The notes: a model not told the origin generated them from the sequence alone. 64,000 bases of DNA from an uncultured Clostridia bacterium (GCA_947570625.1 CANOUP010000006.1:16082-80081), one strand, 5' to 3'. Shown: positions 7,722 to 17,359, counted from the stretch's first letter. Program-made: numbers and translations.

Positions 7722-10029
7722 CTTGGGTTTCGGGTACGTCCTCGGTATAGTCGCAAGACTTTTCCGAGCACTTTATTTTATTTCCGCGCTTTATTAAAAA
7801 CTTTCCGCACTTGGGACACTTTCCGCCCGTGGGTATATCCCAGCTTAAAAATTTGCAGTCGGGATAGCCCGTACAGCCGTAATATATCTTGCCCGTTTTG
7901 GAACGCATGCGTCTCATCGGTTTACCGCAGTCGGGGCATACGCCCTCGGCTTTTTCGGGCGCTCCGCCCTCAGCGCCGTTAAGCGGACGTTTGGCTCCGC
8001 ACTTCGCGCATTCGAGAAAACTTCCGTACCTGCCTTTTTTAAGCACCATGAACGCTCCGCACTCGCACTTTTCCTCGGTGATTTTCGCATCCACGGGGAG
8101 TATCGCCGAACACTCGGGATAGTTGGGACAGGCGAGGAATTTGCCGAACTTACCGCTCTTTACTATCATATTTGCTCCGCACTTGGGACAGCGGATTTCG
8201 GAAACTTCCGTTTCGCTTTCGCTGACTATGTTCGAGCAGGCGGGATAGTTGGAGCAGGCAAGATATTTGCCGTATTTGCCCATGCGCCTTATCATTGCGC
8301 TTCCGCACTTTTCGCACTTGATGTCGGTCATCTCGTCGCCGTCGGTGGAAGCCGTTTTAAGCTTTTCCGTGAACCCCGGATAGAAGTCGGCGATTATCTT
8401 GTGCCAGTCGCATCCGCCCTCTTCTATCTTGTCGAGGTCGTCCTCCATATGCGCCGTGAAACCTACGTCCATAATGTCCGTAAAATATTTCACGAGCATA
8501 TCGGTTATCTTGTACGCTATTTCGGTGGGCACCATATGCTTGCCGTCTTTATCCACATACCTGCGCTTTGTCAGCACGGATATTATCGAAGCGTAAGTAG
8601 AAGGTCTGCCTATGCCCTTCTCTTCCATCGCCTTGACGAGGGAAGCGTCCGTGTACCTCAAAGGCGGGCGGGTGAATTTCTGTTCCTTTATCAGCTCGGT
8701 CAAATCGAGCGCGTCGCCCTCTTCGACGGGGGGAAGAAGCTTTGAAGAAACTTCCTCTTCGTCGTTTTTGGATATATCCTGATAAGCCGCGGTATAGCCC
8801 GCGAACAGCATGGATTTACCGCTTGCCTTGAAGATATAGCCCGCCGATTCAGTTTCTATCTGCATGGAATTGTACTGCGCTTCCGCCATCTGCGAGGCGA
8901 CGAACCTGTCGTATATAAGCTTGTATACGTTGTAATGTTTCTTGTCCAGCGCGCCCTTTACGCTTTCGGGCGTGACTTCGAGATTGATGGGGCGGATAGC
9001 CTCGTGCGCGTCCTGCGCACCCTTTTTAGTCGCGTAATAGTTGGGCTTCTCGGGCGCATATTCCGCGCCGTAACCCTTTTTAATGAATTCGAGCGCCATA
9101 TCCTGCGCTTCCTTCGAAACGCGCACGGAGTCCGTTCTGATATAGGTAATCAGCGCGATATGGTCGCCGCCCACGTCCATACCTTCGTACAGGTGCTGGG
9201 CGATGAGCATTGTTTCGGGCGACGTCATTCCGTACTTGTTGGAAGCGTCCTGTTGAAGCGACGAAGTCGTAAACGGCGCGGGCGCGTGCTGTTTGGTTAT
9301 GCCTTTCTTGACTTTGGTGACGGTGAACGGCGCGTTTTTGACCGCCTCTTCGACCTTGTCGGCAAGCTCTTTGCCTATGCTTTCGCCGTTCTTTTTATAC
9401 TGGTAAACGGCTTTGAAGGGAGCATATTTCTTTTCCTTGTCTTGAAGCATCGCGTTGAAATTCCAGTATTCGTGGGGCACGAACGCCTGAATTTCGCGTT
9501 CCCTGTCGACAATAAGACGTAGCGCGACGGACTGAACTCTTCCCGCCGAAAGCCCGTTCTGTATGCGGTTGTTCAAAAGGGGCGAAAGCTTGTAACCCAC
9601 CAGCCTGTCGAGCACGCGCCTTGCCTGCTGCGCGTCCACGAGGTTGTAATTTATCTTGCGCGGATTGTTCAGCGCGTTCTTGACGGCGGACGGCGAAATT
9701 TCGTTGAACTCTATTCTGTTCTCGCCGTTTTCGTCAAGCCCCAGCACCGTCTGCAAATGCCAGCTTATCGCCTCGCCCTCGCGGTCGGGGTCGGTTGCGA
9801 GATATACTTTGCCCGCCTTGGAAGCTTCCGCCGTAAGGCGCTTTATGACATCTTTTTTGGAAGGAGTGATTTCGTATTTCGGTTCGAAGTTTGCCGACAC
9901 TCTCACTCCGAGCGACTTTTCGGGGAGGTCTCTCACGTGCCCGCCCGAAGCGTCGACTTTGTACTTGCCCTTCAAGTATTTAGAGATTGTCTTTGCCTTT
10001 GAAGGCGATTCCACAATAATTAAATCCAT
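7711..10029 (-). CDS. topA: DNA topoisomerase I
   Basis: Type IA topoisomerase that relaxes negative supercoils. 772 residues: TOPRIM domain (IIVESPSKAKT at the start, DPDREGE at 81-87), and catalytic tyrosine Y296 in TYIRTDSVRVS. The C-terminal part has a run of zinc-ribbon units (CEKCG, CPKCG, CECG, CPDCG, CPKCG), five in all, more than the three of E. coli. A basic linker lies before the ribbons. The gene is 21 bases after dprA and overlaps trmFO. Confidence 0.97.
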   Translation of the reverse strand: MDLIIVESPSKAKTISKYLKGKYKVDASGGHVRDLPEKSLGVRVSANFEPKYEITPSKKDVIKRLTAEASKAGKVYLATDPDREGEAISWHLQTVLGLDENGENRIEFNEISPSAVKNALNNPRKINYNLVDAQQARRVLDRLVGYKLSPLLNNRIQNGLSAGRVQSVALRLIVDREREIQAFVPHEYWNFNAMLQDKEKKYAPFKAVYQYKKNGESIGKELADKVEEAVKNAPFTVTKVKKGITKQHAPAPFTTSSLQQDASNKYGMTSPETMLIAQHLYEGMDVGGDHIALITYIRTDSVRVSKEAQDMALEFIKKGYGAEYAPEKPNYYATKKGAQDAHEAIRPINLEVTPESVKGALDKKHYNVYKLIYDRFVASQMAEAQYNSMQIETESAGYIFKASGKSMLFAGYTAAYQDISKNDEEEVSSKLLPPVEEGDALDLTELIKEQKFTRPPLRYTDASLVKAMEEKGIGRPSTYASIISVLTKRRYVDKDGKHMVPTEIAYKITDMLVKYFTDIMDVGFTAHMEDDLDKIEEGGCDWHKIIADFYPGFTEKLKTASTDGDEMTDIKCEKCGSAMIRRMGKYGKYLACSNYPACSNIVSESETEVSEIRCPKCGANMIVKSGKFGKFLACPNYPECSAILPVDAKITEEKCECGAFMVLKKGRYGSFLECAKCGAKRPLNGAEGGAPEKAEGVCPDCGKPMRRMRSKTGKIYYGCTGYPDCKFLSWDIPTGGKCPKCGKFLIKRGNKIKCSEKSCDYTEDVPETQDES

Positions 10030-10050
10030 TTACAGTTTTCTCCTGTCTGA

Positions 10051-11073
10051 TTATACGGCGGAATATCTGTTTCCGCCAAGATTGATTATTAATTTTTTTA
10101 TCTGCAAAGCAGTGACCGCGGGTATGATTTCGTAGTGCGGTTTACCCAGCTTTTGCGCGACAGCGGGCAGAAAAGCTTCGCCCTCGCTCCTGATGATTTC
10201 AAGCACCGCGCTCTCGTTTTCGTTTAAATTCAACGTTTTTTCCGCAGGCGTATTAAAGTCTAACCCCAACCCTTCGAAAATGTCAAGTATATTTTCGGTA
10301 AGGTACGCGCCTTTTTTAATGAGCGCGTTACAGCCTTTGCCCGAAGCAATTCCCGCGCTGTACGGGAAAGCGTACACATCCCTGCCGTACTCCGCGGAGT
10401 AATCGGCGGTTATCAGCGCCCCGCTCTTTTCTCCCGCAGAAACTACGAGAACGCCCTTCGACAGCCCCGCTATTATCCTGTTCCTTACAGGAAAGTAATA
10501 AGGTCTGGGCGGGGTATCGGGCGGGTATTCGGAAACGGCGAGCCCGTGCGTTGCAACGCTTTCGAAAAGCTGTCTGTTACACTGCGGGTATATGTAGTCG
10601 AAGCCGCTTGCAAGCACGGATATTACTTTTCCGCCCGCTCCGAGCGCGCCTTCGAGAGCGCTCGTGTCCGCTCCGTCGGCAAGCCCCGACACAACGGTGA
10701 ATACCTTGGAAAGTTCGCCCGCAATCTTTGCGCACGCCGCAAGCGCCTTAGGAAGAGTCCTTCTCGAACCGACCACCGAAAAACAATCGCTTTTTAAAAG
10801 ACCCGTATCGCCCTTGCAGTACAGCACCGCGGGAGGGCTGTCGATGTTCGCCAAAGCTTCGGGATAGGCGGGCGACAAACGGGTTACGCACTCTATGCCT
10901 TTTTCTTCAAGCATTTTAAGCGCGTCGGCACGCTTCACTTTATTATATACGCCGTGTCGGTGCGTTTTAATCAGATTATCGGACGCTTTTTGTAAATCGG
11001 GGACGGAAACTCCCCTTCCGCTCCCGCCGGACAGCGACAGCATTATAAGATTTATTTCTTCTTCGGTATACAC
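10051..11073 (-). CDS. dprA: DprA (Smf) DNA-processing protein
   Basis: Loads RecA on single-stranded DNA taken up in transformation. 340 residues: a short N-terminal helical part, a Rossmann-like domain with VVGSRR and SGLADGAD, the FPVRNRIIAGLS block, and a C-terminal winged helix. The start is GTG, sharing its G with the TAG stop of comM (TAGTG), with AGGGGAGGAG 7 bases before. Translational coupling with comM is likely. Confidence 0.95.
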   Translation of the reverse strand: MYTEEEINLIMLSLSGGSGRGVSVPDLQKASDNLIKTHRHGVYNKVKRADALKMLEEKGIECVTRLSPAYPEALANIDSPPAVLYCKGDTGLLKSDCFSVVGSRRTLPKALAACAKIAGELSKVFTVVSGLADGADTSALEGALGAGGKVISVLASGFDYIYPQCNRQLFESVATHGLAVSEYPPDTPPRPYYFPVRNRIIAGLSKGVLVVSAGEKSGALITADYSAEYGRDVYAFPYSAGIASGKGCNALIKKGAYLTENILDIFEGLGLDFNTPAEKTLNLNENESAVLEIIRSEGEAFLPAVAQKLGKPHYEIIPAVTALQIKKLIINLGGNRYSAV

Positions 11074-12587
11074 TATACCGCTCCTCCCCTGTAAGAAACC
11101 GCTTCTAAAATATGGGCGGGGGATATTTCCGCGGAATAATCCAAATCGGCTATAGTGCGCGCAACTTTGATAATTCTCGAACGCGCCCTTGCCGACAGGC
11201 GCAGGGATTCGAAAGCCGACTTTAAAACGTCCTCGCTTTCGCGGGTAAGACGGCAGTATTTTTTAATATGCTTTTCGCCCATTTCGGCGTTGACGCTTAT
11301 ACCGTCCTCTTTGAAGCGTTCGCGCTGAATTTCCCGCGCCTTCTCTATGCGCTCTTTGACGGTCGCGCTCGGCTCTTCGGCGTCTTCGGAAACGAGGTCG
11401 TCGTACATAACTCCGTCGACCTCCACCTGCAAATCGATTCTGTCGAGAAGGGGACCCGACACCCTGTTTCTGTACCTGTGAATCTGCGCGGGCGTACAGG
11501 TGCATTGAAGATAAGCCGAACCGTAATTACCGCAGGGGCAGGGATTCATGCTTGCGCACAGTATGAAGTCGGCGGGAAAGGTAATCGCACCGCCCGCGCG
11601 GGTGACGGTAATTACCTTGTCTTCGAGGGGCTGTCTTAAAGATTCGAGAGCGCTCCGCGAATATTCGGGAAGCTCGTCCATAAACAGCACGCCCTTGTGC
11701 GCCTTGGAAATTTCACCCGGGCGGATTTTCACGCTTCCGCCTCCGCACAGCGAAACCGTCGTCGCCGTGTGGTGAGGGGTTCTGAACGGGCGGAGCGAAA
11801 CTATTCCGTCCTCGGACAGCTCGCCGGCAACAGAGTGTATCTTCGTCACTTCCAGCGCCTCGTCGAAAGTCAGGTCGGGCATAATCGTGGGTATGCATCT
11901 GGCAAGCAGGGTTTTGCCCGTGCCGGGAGGACCCGCAAGCAGGATATTGTGACCGCCCGCGACGGCGATTTCCACGGCGCGTTTAGCGACCTTCTGACCC
12001 TTGACGAGCGACATATCGTAACCGTATGACTGCCGTCCGCGCGCGGAGGCGAACGTTTTGGGCACGACGGGGGAACTGCTTTCGCCCGCGATTACCGCCA
12101 CCGCCTGTTTGAGGTCGGACGGCGCGTAAACGGTTATTCCCTCTATGTACCCCGCTTCGTTGGCGTTGCCCGCGGGAACGATGAATTTTTTAAAACCCTT
12201 GTCACGCGCGGAAATGAGTATAGGCAATATGCCCGATACGGGTCTTAACGAACCGTCGAGCGCAAGTTCGCCCAGTATGACTATGCCGTCGGTGTCCGCA
12301 AGTATCTGACCGCTCGCCTTCAATATGCTGATTGCGAGCGGAAGGTCGAAATGCGACCCCTCTTTCTTTAAGTCCGCGGGGGCGAGGTTTATCGTAACCT
12401 TATTTATGGGAAAGTCGAGCGCGCTGTTCTTAATGGCGGAACGCACCCTCTCCTTGCTCTCCTTTACGGCGGCATCGGGCAGTCCGACCAAATCGTAAGA
12501 AACCATACCTTTATTGATATCCGTTTCCACCTCGACGGGCACGCCTTCCAGTCCGTTGAGAGCAAAGCTTGTAATTCTCGAAAACAT
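11073..12587 (-). CDS. comM: ComM/YifB family AAA+ ATPase (Mg-chelatase-like)
   Basis: 504 residues. The N-terminal Lon-substrate-like fold ends near residue 190 and is followed by an AAA+ core with GPPGTGKT, and a C-terminal Mg-chelatase subdomain containing a CxCG(N)xG segment (NPCPCGNYG). In Gram-negative bacteria ComM is a branch-migration helicase for integrating transformed DNA. Adjacency to dprA fits that role. AGGAG precedes the ATG. It follows the rplS terminator by 18 bases, so it depends on read-through or an unseen promoter. Confidence 0.94.
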   Translation of the reverse strand: MFSRITSFALNGLEGVPVEVETDINKGMVSYDLVGLPDAAVKESKERVRSAIKNSALDFPINKVTINLAPADLKKEGSHFDLPLAISILKASGQILADTDGIVILGELALDGSLRPVSGILPILISARDKGFKKFIVPAGNANEAGYIEGITVYAPSDLKQAVAVIAGESSSPVVPKTFASARGRQSYGYDMSLVKGQKVAKRAVEIAVAGGHNILLAGPPGTGKTLLARCIPTIMPDLTFDEALEVTKIHSVAGELSEDGIVSLRPFRTPHHTATTVSLCGGGSVKIRPGEISKAHKGVLFMDELPEYSRSALESLRQPLEDKVITVTRAGGAITFPADFILCASMNPCPCGNYGSAYLQCTCTPAQIHRYRNRVSGPLLDRIDLQVEVDGVMYDDLVSEDAEEPSATVKERIEKAREIQRERFKEDGISVNAEMGEKHIKKYCRLTRESEDVLKSAFESLRLSARARSRIIKVARTIADLDYSAEISPAHILEAVSYRGGAV

Positions 12588-12605
12588 AATTCTCCTGTAC
12601 GATTT

Positions 12606-12637
12606 AAAAAGCTCTTGCGTAAGGCAAGAGCTTTTTT
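12606..12637 (-). terminator. rplS terminator
   Basis: Stem GCTCTTGC/GCAAGAGC with 5-base loop, extended by flanking A and T runs. It can terminate minus-strand transcripts after rplS, with leakage presumably feeding comM. Confidence 0.85.
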
Positions 12638-12647
12638 ACTGTTGAAA

Positions 12648-12992
12648 TTATTTTGCTTCGGCAATCTTGGCGGCTTTGCCGGTAAGTCCGCGCAGATAGT
12701 AAAGTTTAGCGCGTCTGACTTTACCCTTTCTCACTACCGTTATGGAAGCGATTTTCGGGGAGTGCAGGGGGAACGTTCTTTCCACGCCTACGCCGAACGA
12801 CATTCTGCGTACCACAAAGCTTTCTCTTATTCCGCCGTGCTTTTTGGCGATTACAACGCCTTCGAAATTCTGAATTCTTTCCTTCGTTCCTTCGATGACC
12901 TTGAAGCCTACTTTAACGGTGTCGCCCACATTGAACGAGGGGACTTCCTTTTTCATATTTTCTTTTTCGATAGCTTCGACTAAACCTTTCAT
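12648..12992 (-). CDS. rplS: Ribosomal protein L19
   Basis: 114 residues of the single-domain L19 family ([32 protein letters not shown]), located at the 30S-50S interface. AAGGAG precedes the ATG. In most Firmicutes rplS directly follows trmD. Here rbgA, rnhB, yraN and a phosphoribosyltransferase gene lie between, and rplS has a promoter of its own. Confidence 0.98.
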   Translation of the reverse strand: MKGLVEAIEKENMKKEVPSFNVGDTVKVGFKVIEGTKERIQNFEGVVIAKKHGGIRESFVVRRMSFGVGVERTFPLHSPKIASITVVRKGKVRRAKLYYLRGLTGKAAKIAEAK

Positions 12993-13032
12993 TTTTATCT
13001 CCTTGATTAATAACCTATCTTTATCGCAATCA

Positions 13033-13061
13033 ATATTATCAAATCTTTTTTAAAAACGCAA
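13033..13061 (-). promoter_or_regulatory. Likely rplS promoter
   Basis: Minus strand: TTGCGT, 17 bases, TAATAT. The predicted leader is about 35 nt, too short for a structured L19 leader. Confidence 0.6.
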
Positions 13062-13107
13062 CTTATTTTAAGGGGTGTATCGCAATTTTCACAAAACTTT
13101 TCCGCGC

Positions 13108-13734
13108 TTAAATTATCTTGGAATATCCGTAAGAATTTACGACCGCGTCGACCTTGACGCCCTTTTTGCAGAGGGGGCATTCCTGTGGCGCGTACGAGGT
13201 GTAGCCGGGTATATCCTCAACGCCGAAAAGCTTGACGACGGGCACGTCGCACTCGAACGCACCGCCGAACACGGTCGCCGCGCCGACGGGCGAACCGCCG
13301 TAATATTTTATGCCCTCTATACCGCTGTGCACCGTCCGGCCGGTAGTCGCGGAAGCCGTAAGCAAAAGCACGTGGCTGTTTATGACGTAGGGCAGGAAGT
13401 TGTCGCGCAGAAGCATTTTGTCGCCCATAAGCTCGGGCGTAAGCACTGCAATATCTTGCCGAGCATTGATTCCCGAAGCCGAAAGATATTCCGCCATGAA
13501 CGCGCCCACCATCTTCATACGCTCCAAAGTGATAATGGTGTCGACGGGAGTTCCGATAAAGCTGTCGGAGAGAATTTTCGCCGCCGCCTTAGCCGTGTTC
13601 AACTGCGATTTGACTTTCGTCATATCTATACAGTGGCTGATATGCGAATGTTTGGTTGCGAAATGCCCGGGTATTACCTTAATGCTGATTTCGCGGTTGT
13701 AGTGCGAGAAAAGTTCCAAAGCTCTCTTTTCCAT
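13108..13734 (-). CDS. Orotate phosphoribosyltransferase-like protein
   Basis: 208 residues with a type I phosphoribosyltransferase core. The hydrophobic strand plus acidic/hydroxyl loop that binds PRPP appears as VLLLTASATTGRT, where classic PyrE has two acidic residues (DDxxTTG). A CPLCKKG motif near the C-terminus could bind metal. The missing acidic pair suggests a diverged enzyme or a regulator, so the substrate is unknown. AAGGAG precedes the ATG. It is the last gene before the rplS promoter and lies 36 bases after yraN. Confidence 0.72.
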   Translation of the reverse strand: MEKRALELFSHYNREISIKVIPGHFATKHSHISHCIDMTKVKSQLNTAKAAAKILSDSFIGTPVDTIITLERMKMVGAFMAEYLSASGINARQDIAVLTPELMGDKMLLRDNFLPYVINSHVLLLTASATTGRTVHSGIEGIKYYGGSPVGAATVFGGAFECDVPVVKLFGVEDIPGYTSYAPQECPLCKKGVKVDAVVNSYGYSKII

Positions 13735-13770
13735 AATAAAACTCCTTTGACAGATGTCCGTCCGCGCGCC

Positions 13771-14118
13771 TTAATAAAAAGCGTTGATTATATGATTTAT
13801 TTCGCCCCTGTACACTTCTATAATGTCAAAGCGCACGGTAACGTCCTGTCCCTTGTTTAAAAAATAGTACTTCGCGGCCTGTATGTAACGGCGTCTGCGC
13901 ACCCCGTTCACCGCTTCGTTGGGTTGCCCGAACAAATCGGACGACCTCGTCTTTACCTCGGCAAAAACCACCGCGCCGTCTTTCTCGGCTATTATATCCA
14001 CTTCGCCGAAGGGGTTTTTATAGTTGCGTTCGAGTATTTTATAGCCCTGCTTTTTAAGGTAGGCGCGCGCCTTTTTTTCGCCCGCGTCGCCGAAAAGCTT
14101 TTTCGCCGTCACTGCCAT
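13771..14118 (-). CDS. YraN/UPF0102 family endonuclease-fold protein
   Basis: 115 residues with the restriction-endonuclease-like signature FGEVDIIAEKDGAVVFAEVKTR, in which E, D and ExK are the usual metal ligands. The cellular role is unsettled. I chose the internal ATG at 14118, whose sequence overlaps the rnhB stop by 10 bases, over 14151, because the family begins just before the GDxGEKxA helix. Genes of this family commonly follow rnhB. Confidence 0.88.
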   Translation of the reverse strand: MAVTAKKLFGDAGEKKARAYLKKQGYKILERNYKNPFGEVDIIAEKDGAVVFAEVKTRSSDLFGQPNEAVNGVRRRRYIQAAKYYFLNKGQDVTVRFDIIEVYRGEINHIINAFY

Positions 14119-14708
14119 TTTTCCGTAAAACTCCTGCGGTGAACGGGGCACAGTCCCGCGCGTTTTATCGCCTCTATGTGCCCGCGCGTGCCGTAGCCCT
14201 TGTTCTTATCGAACGAGTAGGCGGGATATGTAAGGGCGTACCGTGTCATCAGGGCGTCCCTGTACACCTTTGCGATAATGGAAGCGCAGCCTATCGAATA
14301 GCTTAATCCGTCGCCCTTTATTATGCTCTTTTGCGGAATAGAAATATCCAGCGTCATATTGCCGTCGGTAAGCACGTAATCGGGTTTTATTTCAAGCCCC
14401 TCGACCGCGTTTTTCATACACAGCTTAGTCGCTTCGAGTATGTTTATTTCATCGATTATCTTCGGTTCGATAAGGGATATGCTGTATGCAATCGCCTTTT
14501 CGAGTATCTGCGCCGAAAGCCTTTCGCGCTTTTTGGCGGACAGAAGCTTGCTGTCGTCGACACCCTCTATAATGCAGTCAAAAGGCATGACAACAGCCGC
14601 GCAGACCACGGGACCCGCAAGCGGTCCCCTTCCTACTTCGTCGGTTCCGCATACGTATTTACAGCCCGAATTTATCAGCTGTCTTTCGTAAAACAGCTTG
14701 TCCGTCAT
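14109..14708 (-). CDS. rnhB: Ribonuclease HII
   Basis: Removes ribonucleotides from DNA. 199 residues from the ATG at 14708, which forms an ATGA overlap with the rbgA stop and follows GGAG. The catalytic acidic motif DEVGRGPLAGPVV is near residue 23, and the second acidic site is in DSKLLSAKKRE. The much longer upstream frame is only rbgA read in another phase. Confidence 0.96.
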   Translation of the reverse strand: MTDKLFYERQLINSGCKYVCGTDEVGRGPLAGPVVCAAVVMPFDCIIEGVDDSKLLSAKKRERLSAQILEKAIAYSISLIEPKIIDEINILEATKLCMKNAVEGLEIKPDYVLTDGNMTLDISIPQKSIIKGDGLSYSIGCASIIAKVYRDALMTRYALTYPAYSFDKNKGYGTRGHIEAIKRAGLCPVHRRSFTEKWQ

Positions 14709-15544
14709 AATAACTCCGGCATATCCCCCACGCAATCGAGGGTAATCCTGCCCAGCCTGCCTTTTCTGAAATCGTCTATCACGGCGCGCTCGGCACGTTC
14801 GTAATCGTAGTCCCCCCCGCGGAGCACGAACCCGCGTCTGGCGCATACCGCGTCCAGCATTTCAAGCTTGGTCCCGCCCGTTATGCCGTAACGCTCTTGA
14901 AGACGCGAGGGATATTTTTCGTATAGCTTGCCCAGAAGTTCGAGGGCTATATCGTCCAAATCGAGTATATCGTCGTTAATGCTCCCCACATATGCGAGGT
15001 GCAAAGCAAGTTTCTGGTTTTCGAACGCGGGGGGCATAGTGCCGGGGGTATCGAGAAGTTCGAAGCCGTCCAGCCTTATCCACTGTTTACCGCGCGTAAC
15101 TCCCGCCTTGTCGCCCGTGACCGTGCGCTTAGAGCCCGCAAGCAGGTTTATGACCGTGCTTTTGCCCGTGTTGGGAACGCCCACCACCATAAAGCGGAAA
15201 ATTCTGCTGTAACCTTTTTCAAGGCTTTTTTTGCGCTTTTCGGCAACTAATTTTTCAATTGCCCCCAGCATATCACGCTTCGAATTGGCGTTCGCCGCGT
15301 TTATCTTTACCGCGCAGGGGAATTTCTTCATAAGGCAGTCCGCCCGCTCGTCCGCCAAATCGCTTTTGTTCAGCACGTACAAAACCGGCTTAGAACCCGT
15401 AAGCTTTAAAAGCTTAGGGTTAAACGACGCGGCTGGGCAGCGCGCGTCGAGCACGTAAATAATCCCGTCGGCAAGGGGTACGCACTCTTCCATCATACGC
15501 ATTGCCTTGGTCATATGACCGGGGAACCACTGTATTCGTTTCAT
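14705..15544 (-). CDS. rbgA: RbgA (YlqF) ribosome-assembly GTPase
   Basis: Circularly permuted GTPase needed for late 50S assembly. 279 residues. NKSD (G4) at 59-62 precedes GVPNTGKST (G1) at 122-130 and DTPGTMPP (G3), the order diagnostic of the family. A C-terminal ANTAR-like helical region follows. It starts 4 bases after trmD with only a weak GAGAAAT ribosome site, so coupling is likely. Confidence 0.96.
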   Translation of the reverse strand: MKRIQWFPGHMTKAMRMMEECVPLADGIIYVLDARCPAASFNPKLLKLTGSKPVLYVLNKSDLADERADCLMKKFPCAVKINAANANSKRDMLGAIEKLVAEKRKKSLEKGYSRIFRFMVVGVPNTGKSTVINLLAGSKRTVTGDKAGVTRGKQWIRLDGFELLDTPGTMPPAFENQKLALHLAYVGSINDDILDLDDIALELLGKLYEKYPSRLQERYGITGGTKLEMLDAVCARRGFVLRGGDYDYERAERAVIDDFRKGRLGRITLDCVGDMPELL

Positions 15545-15548
15545 AATT

Positions 15549-16229
15549 CTATTTCTCGGTTTTCCGTACCAGAAGGTCGGGACGCAGTTTTTTTGTAAGC
15601 TTTTCGCTCTGTTCCCTGCGCCACCTGTCTATCTTGGCGTGATCGCCCGAAAGAAGCACTTCGGGTACGCTTACGCCCTCGTACACCGCAGGGCGGGTGT
15701 ACTGGGGATATTCCAGCCCGTTTTCGCCGAACGTTTCGTCAACGAGCGACGACGGCGAAATGACTCCGTCGACATACCTTGCAAGGCAGTCGCACACGAC
15801 CATTGCGGGCAGTTCCCCGCCCGTCAGCACATAGTCGCCTATGGAAATTTCCTCGTCGATATATAAGTCGAGGACGCGCTGGTCGACACCTTCGTAATGA
15901 CCGCACAGCAGGACAAGGTGTTCGCACTCCGACAGTGCGAACGCCTTGTCCTGCGTGAAAACGCAACCCTTGGGAGAAAGGTATATTCTCCGCGCCCTAT
16001 GCGACGGGTCGACGGCTTTGATTGCCGAACCTATCGGCTGGGGCATCATAACCATTCCCGCCCCTCCGCCGAAAGGATAGTCGTCGCATTTGAAATGTTT
16101 GTTTTCGGCATAGTCGCGGATATTGACGATGTTTATTTCCAGCTTGCCGGAAGCCTGCGCCCTGCCGATTATGCTCCCCTGCAAGGGTGCGAACATTTCG
16201 GGGAAGAGCGTCAACACTGTGATTTTCAA
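15549..16229 (-). CDS. trmD: tRNA (guanine-37-N1)-methyltransferase
   Basis: SPOUT-fold enzyme making m1G37 and preventing frameshifts. 226 residues, with the knot motifs LLCGHYEGVDQRVLD and GDYVLTGGELPAMVV intact. The ATG overlaps the rimM TGA by four bases. Confidence 0.98.
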   Translation of the reverse strand: MKITVLTLFPEMFAPLQGSIIGRAQASGKLEINIVNIRDYAENKHFKCDDYPFGGGAGMVMMPQPIGSAIKAVDPSHRARRIYLSPKGCVFTQDKAFALSECEHLVLLCGHYEGVDQRVLDLYIDEEISIGDYVLTGGELPAMVVCDCLARYVDGVISPSSLVDETFGENGLEYPQYTRPAVYEGVSVPEVLLSGDHAKIDRWRREQSEKLTKKLRPDLLVRKTEK

Positions 16230-16723
16230 AGCGACACTTCCTTAAACCGTTTGGAGTTTACGTAAATTTTTCCCGCCGGAACATCTATGTCGGTAATTAC
16301 GCCGTCGGCGGAAGCGAACGTTATCTCCTTCTCTCCGCGACGTATCACGTATATATCCGTACGCGCGGGGGTTACGGAGGTAACCGTTCCGAGTGGTACG
16401 CCCTTTTCGGTGACGACCTCGCACCCGATTAAATCGGCAATGTAATACCTGCCTTCGGGAAGCGCGGGGATTTCATCGCGGTAAACTTCCACGTCCTTAC
16501 CGCGCAAAAGCTCCGCCGTGTTCCTGTCTGCGACGCCTTTGAGTCCCAGAAAAGCGAAATCGCCCGAAGCGCGGACGGAAAGAACGGAGTATTCCTCTCC
16601 GCCTATCAATACTTTTTTAAACGCTTTCAGGTCCTCGGCGGAATCGGTCTGAGCTTTGACCTTGATTTCGCCGAGAATCCCCTGCGGTTTGAGTACGGTT
16701 GCAACCGTAAGCTTTTTACACAA
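16226..16723 (-). CDS. rimM: 16S rRNA processing protein RimM
   Basis: 165 residues: an N-terminal beta-barrel (KLTVATVLKPQGILGE) and a C-terminal PRC-barrel (YYIADLIGCEV and IPVD-like end). It helps mature the 30S head. The start is TTG, 5 bases after khpA stops, with a poor ribosome site. No better ATG is seen. Confidence 0.93.
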   Translation of the reverse strand: MCKKLTVATVLKPQGILGEIKVKAQTDSAEDLKAFKKVLIGGEEYSVLSVRASGDFAFLGLKGVADRNTAELLRGKDVEVYRDEIPALPEGRYYIADLIGCEVVTEKGVPLGTVTSVTPARTDIYVIRRGEKEITFASADGVITDIDVPAGKIYVNSKRFKEVSL

Positions 16724-16728
16724 AATAA

Positions 16729-16965
16729 TTACTCTTTTTCTTTTATTTCAAGAACGTACTTCTTGCTGTCGCGCGGGGTGGAAGCCTTGACTATCGTCCT
16801 GAGCGCCTTGGCTATTTTGCCCTGCTTGCCTATTACCTTGCCCATATCCGATTCGGAGAGAAGGACGGTAACTTCAATCGCCGTTTCCTTCTCTTCGACT
16901 TTGTATTCCACTTCGTCCTTGTTCTCGGCGAAATGTCCTACAACGTATTTAATCAATTCAATCAT
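16729..16965 (-). CDS. khpA: KhpA (YlqC) KH-domain RNA-binding protein
   Basis: 78 residues, a single KH domain with the GxxG loop GKQG at 46-49. In Gram-positives KhpA pairs with KhpB (Jag) and binds many small RNAs and mRNAs. It sits between rpsP and rimM, the usual place. Confidence 0.95.
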   Translation of the reverse strand: MIELIKYVVGHFAENKDEVEYKVEEKETAIEVTVLLSESDMGKVIGKQGKIAKALRTIVKASTPRDSKKYVLEIKEKE

Positions 16966-17012
16966 AAAAAACTCCTCTCACGGCTTTTACGCCGTTAATA
17001 GCAACGCGCGCT

Positions 17013-17309
17013 TTAAGACTTCTTCTTTTTATCGTTGGTCTTGGGTGCGGAAAGCTTTTTGCTCTGCTCGATAGCGCCTGCTTTTACGAGATAGCTTTTT
17101 ACCGTTTCGGTAGGCTGAACGCCCTTTGCAAGCCAGCCCTTAGCCTTTTCCACGTCGATATTGATTTCCGCGGGGGTAGTAAGGGGGTTTACGTAACCGA
17201 TTTTATCGATGTACTCGCCCGACTGCGCCTTGCGCGAATCGATAACAACTACGCGGTAGAAAGGGGATTTCTTGTCGCCCATTCTCGTCAATCTCATTTT
17301 AACTGCCAT
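17013..17309 (-). CDS. rpsP: Ribosomal protein S16
   Basis: 98 residues: the core S16 fold (MAVKMRLTRMGDKKSPFYRVV) plus a lysine-rich tail. It is in the ffh-rpsP-khpA operon. Confidence 0.98.
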   Translation of the reverse strand: MAVKMRLTRMGDKKSPFYRVVVIDSRKAQSGEYIDKIGYVNPLTTPAEINIDVEKAKGWLAKGVQPTETVKSYLVKAGAIEQSKKLSAPKTNDKKKKS

Positions 17310-17359
17310 TTTTCTTTACTCCTTTGTGCCTTTACGGCTATTTAAAATTTGTTTTATTC

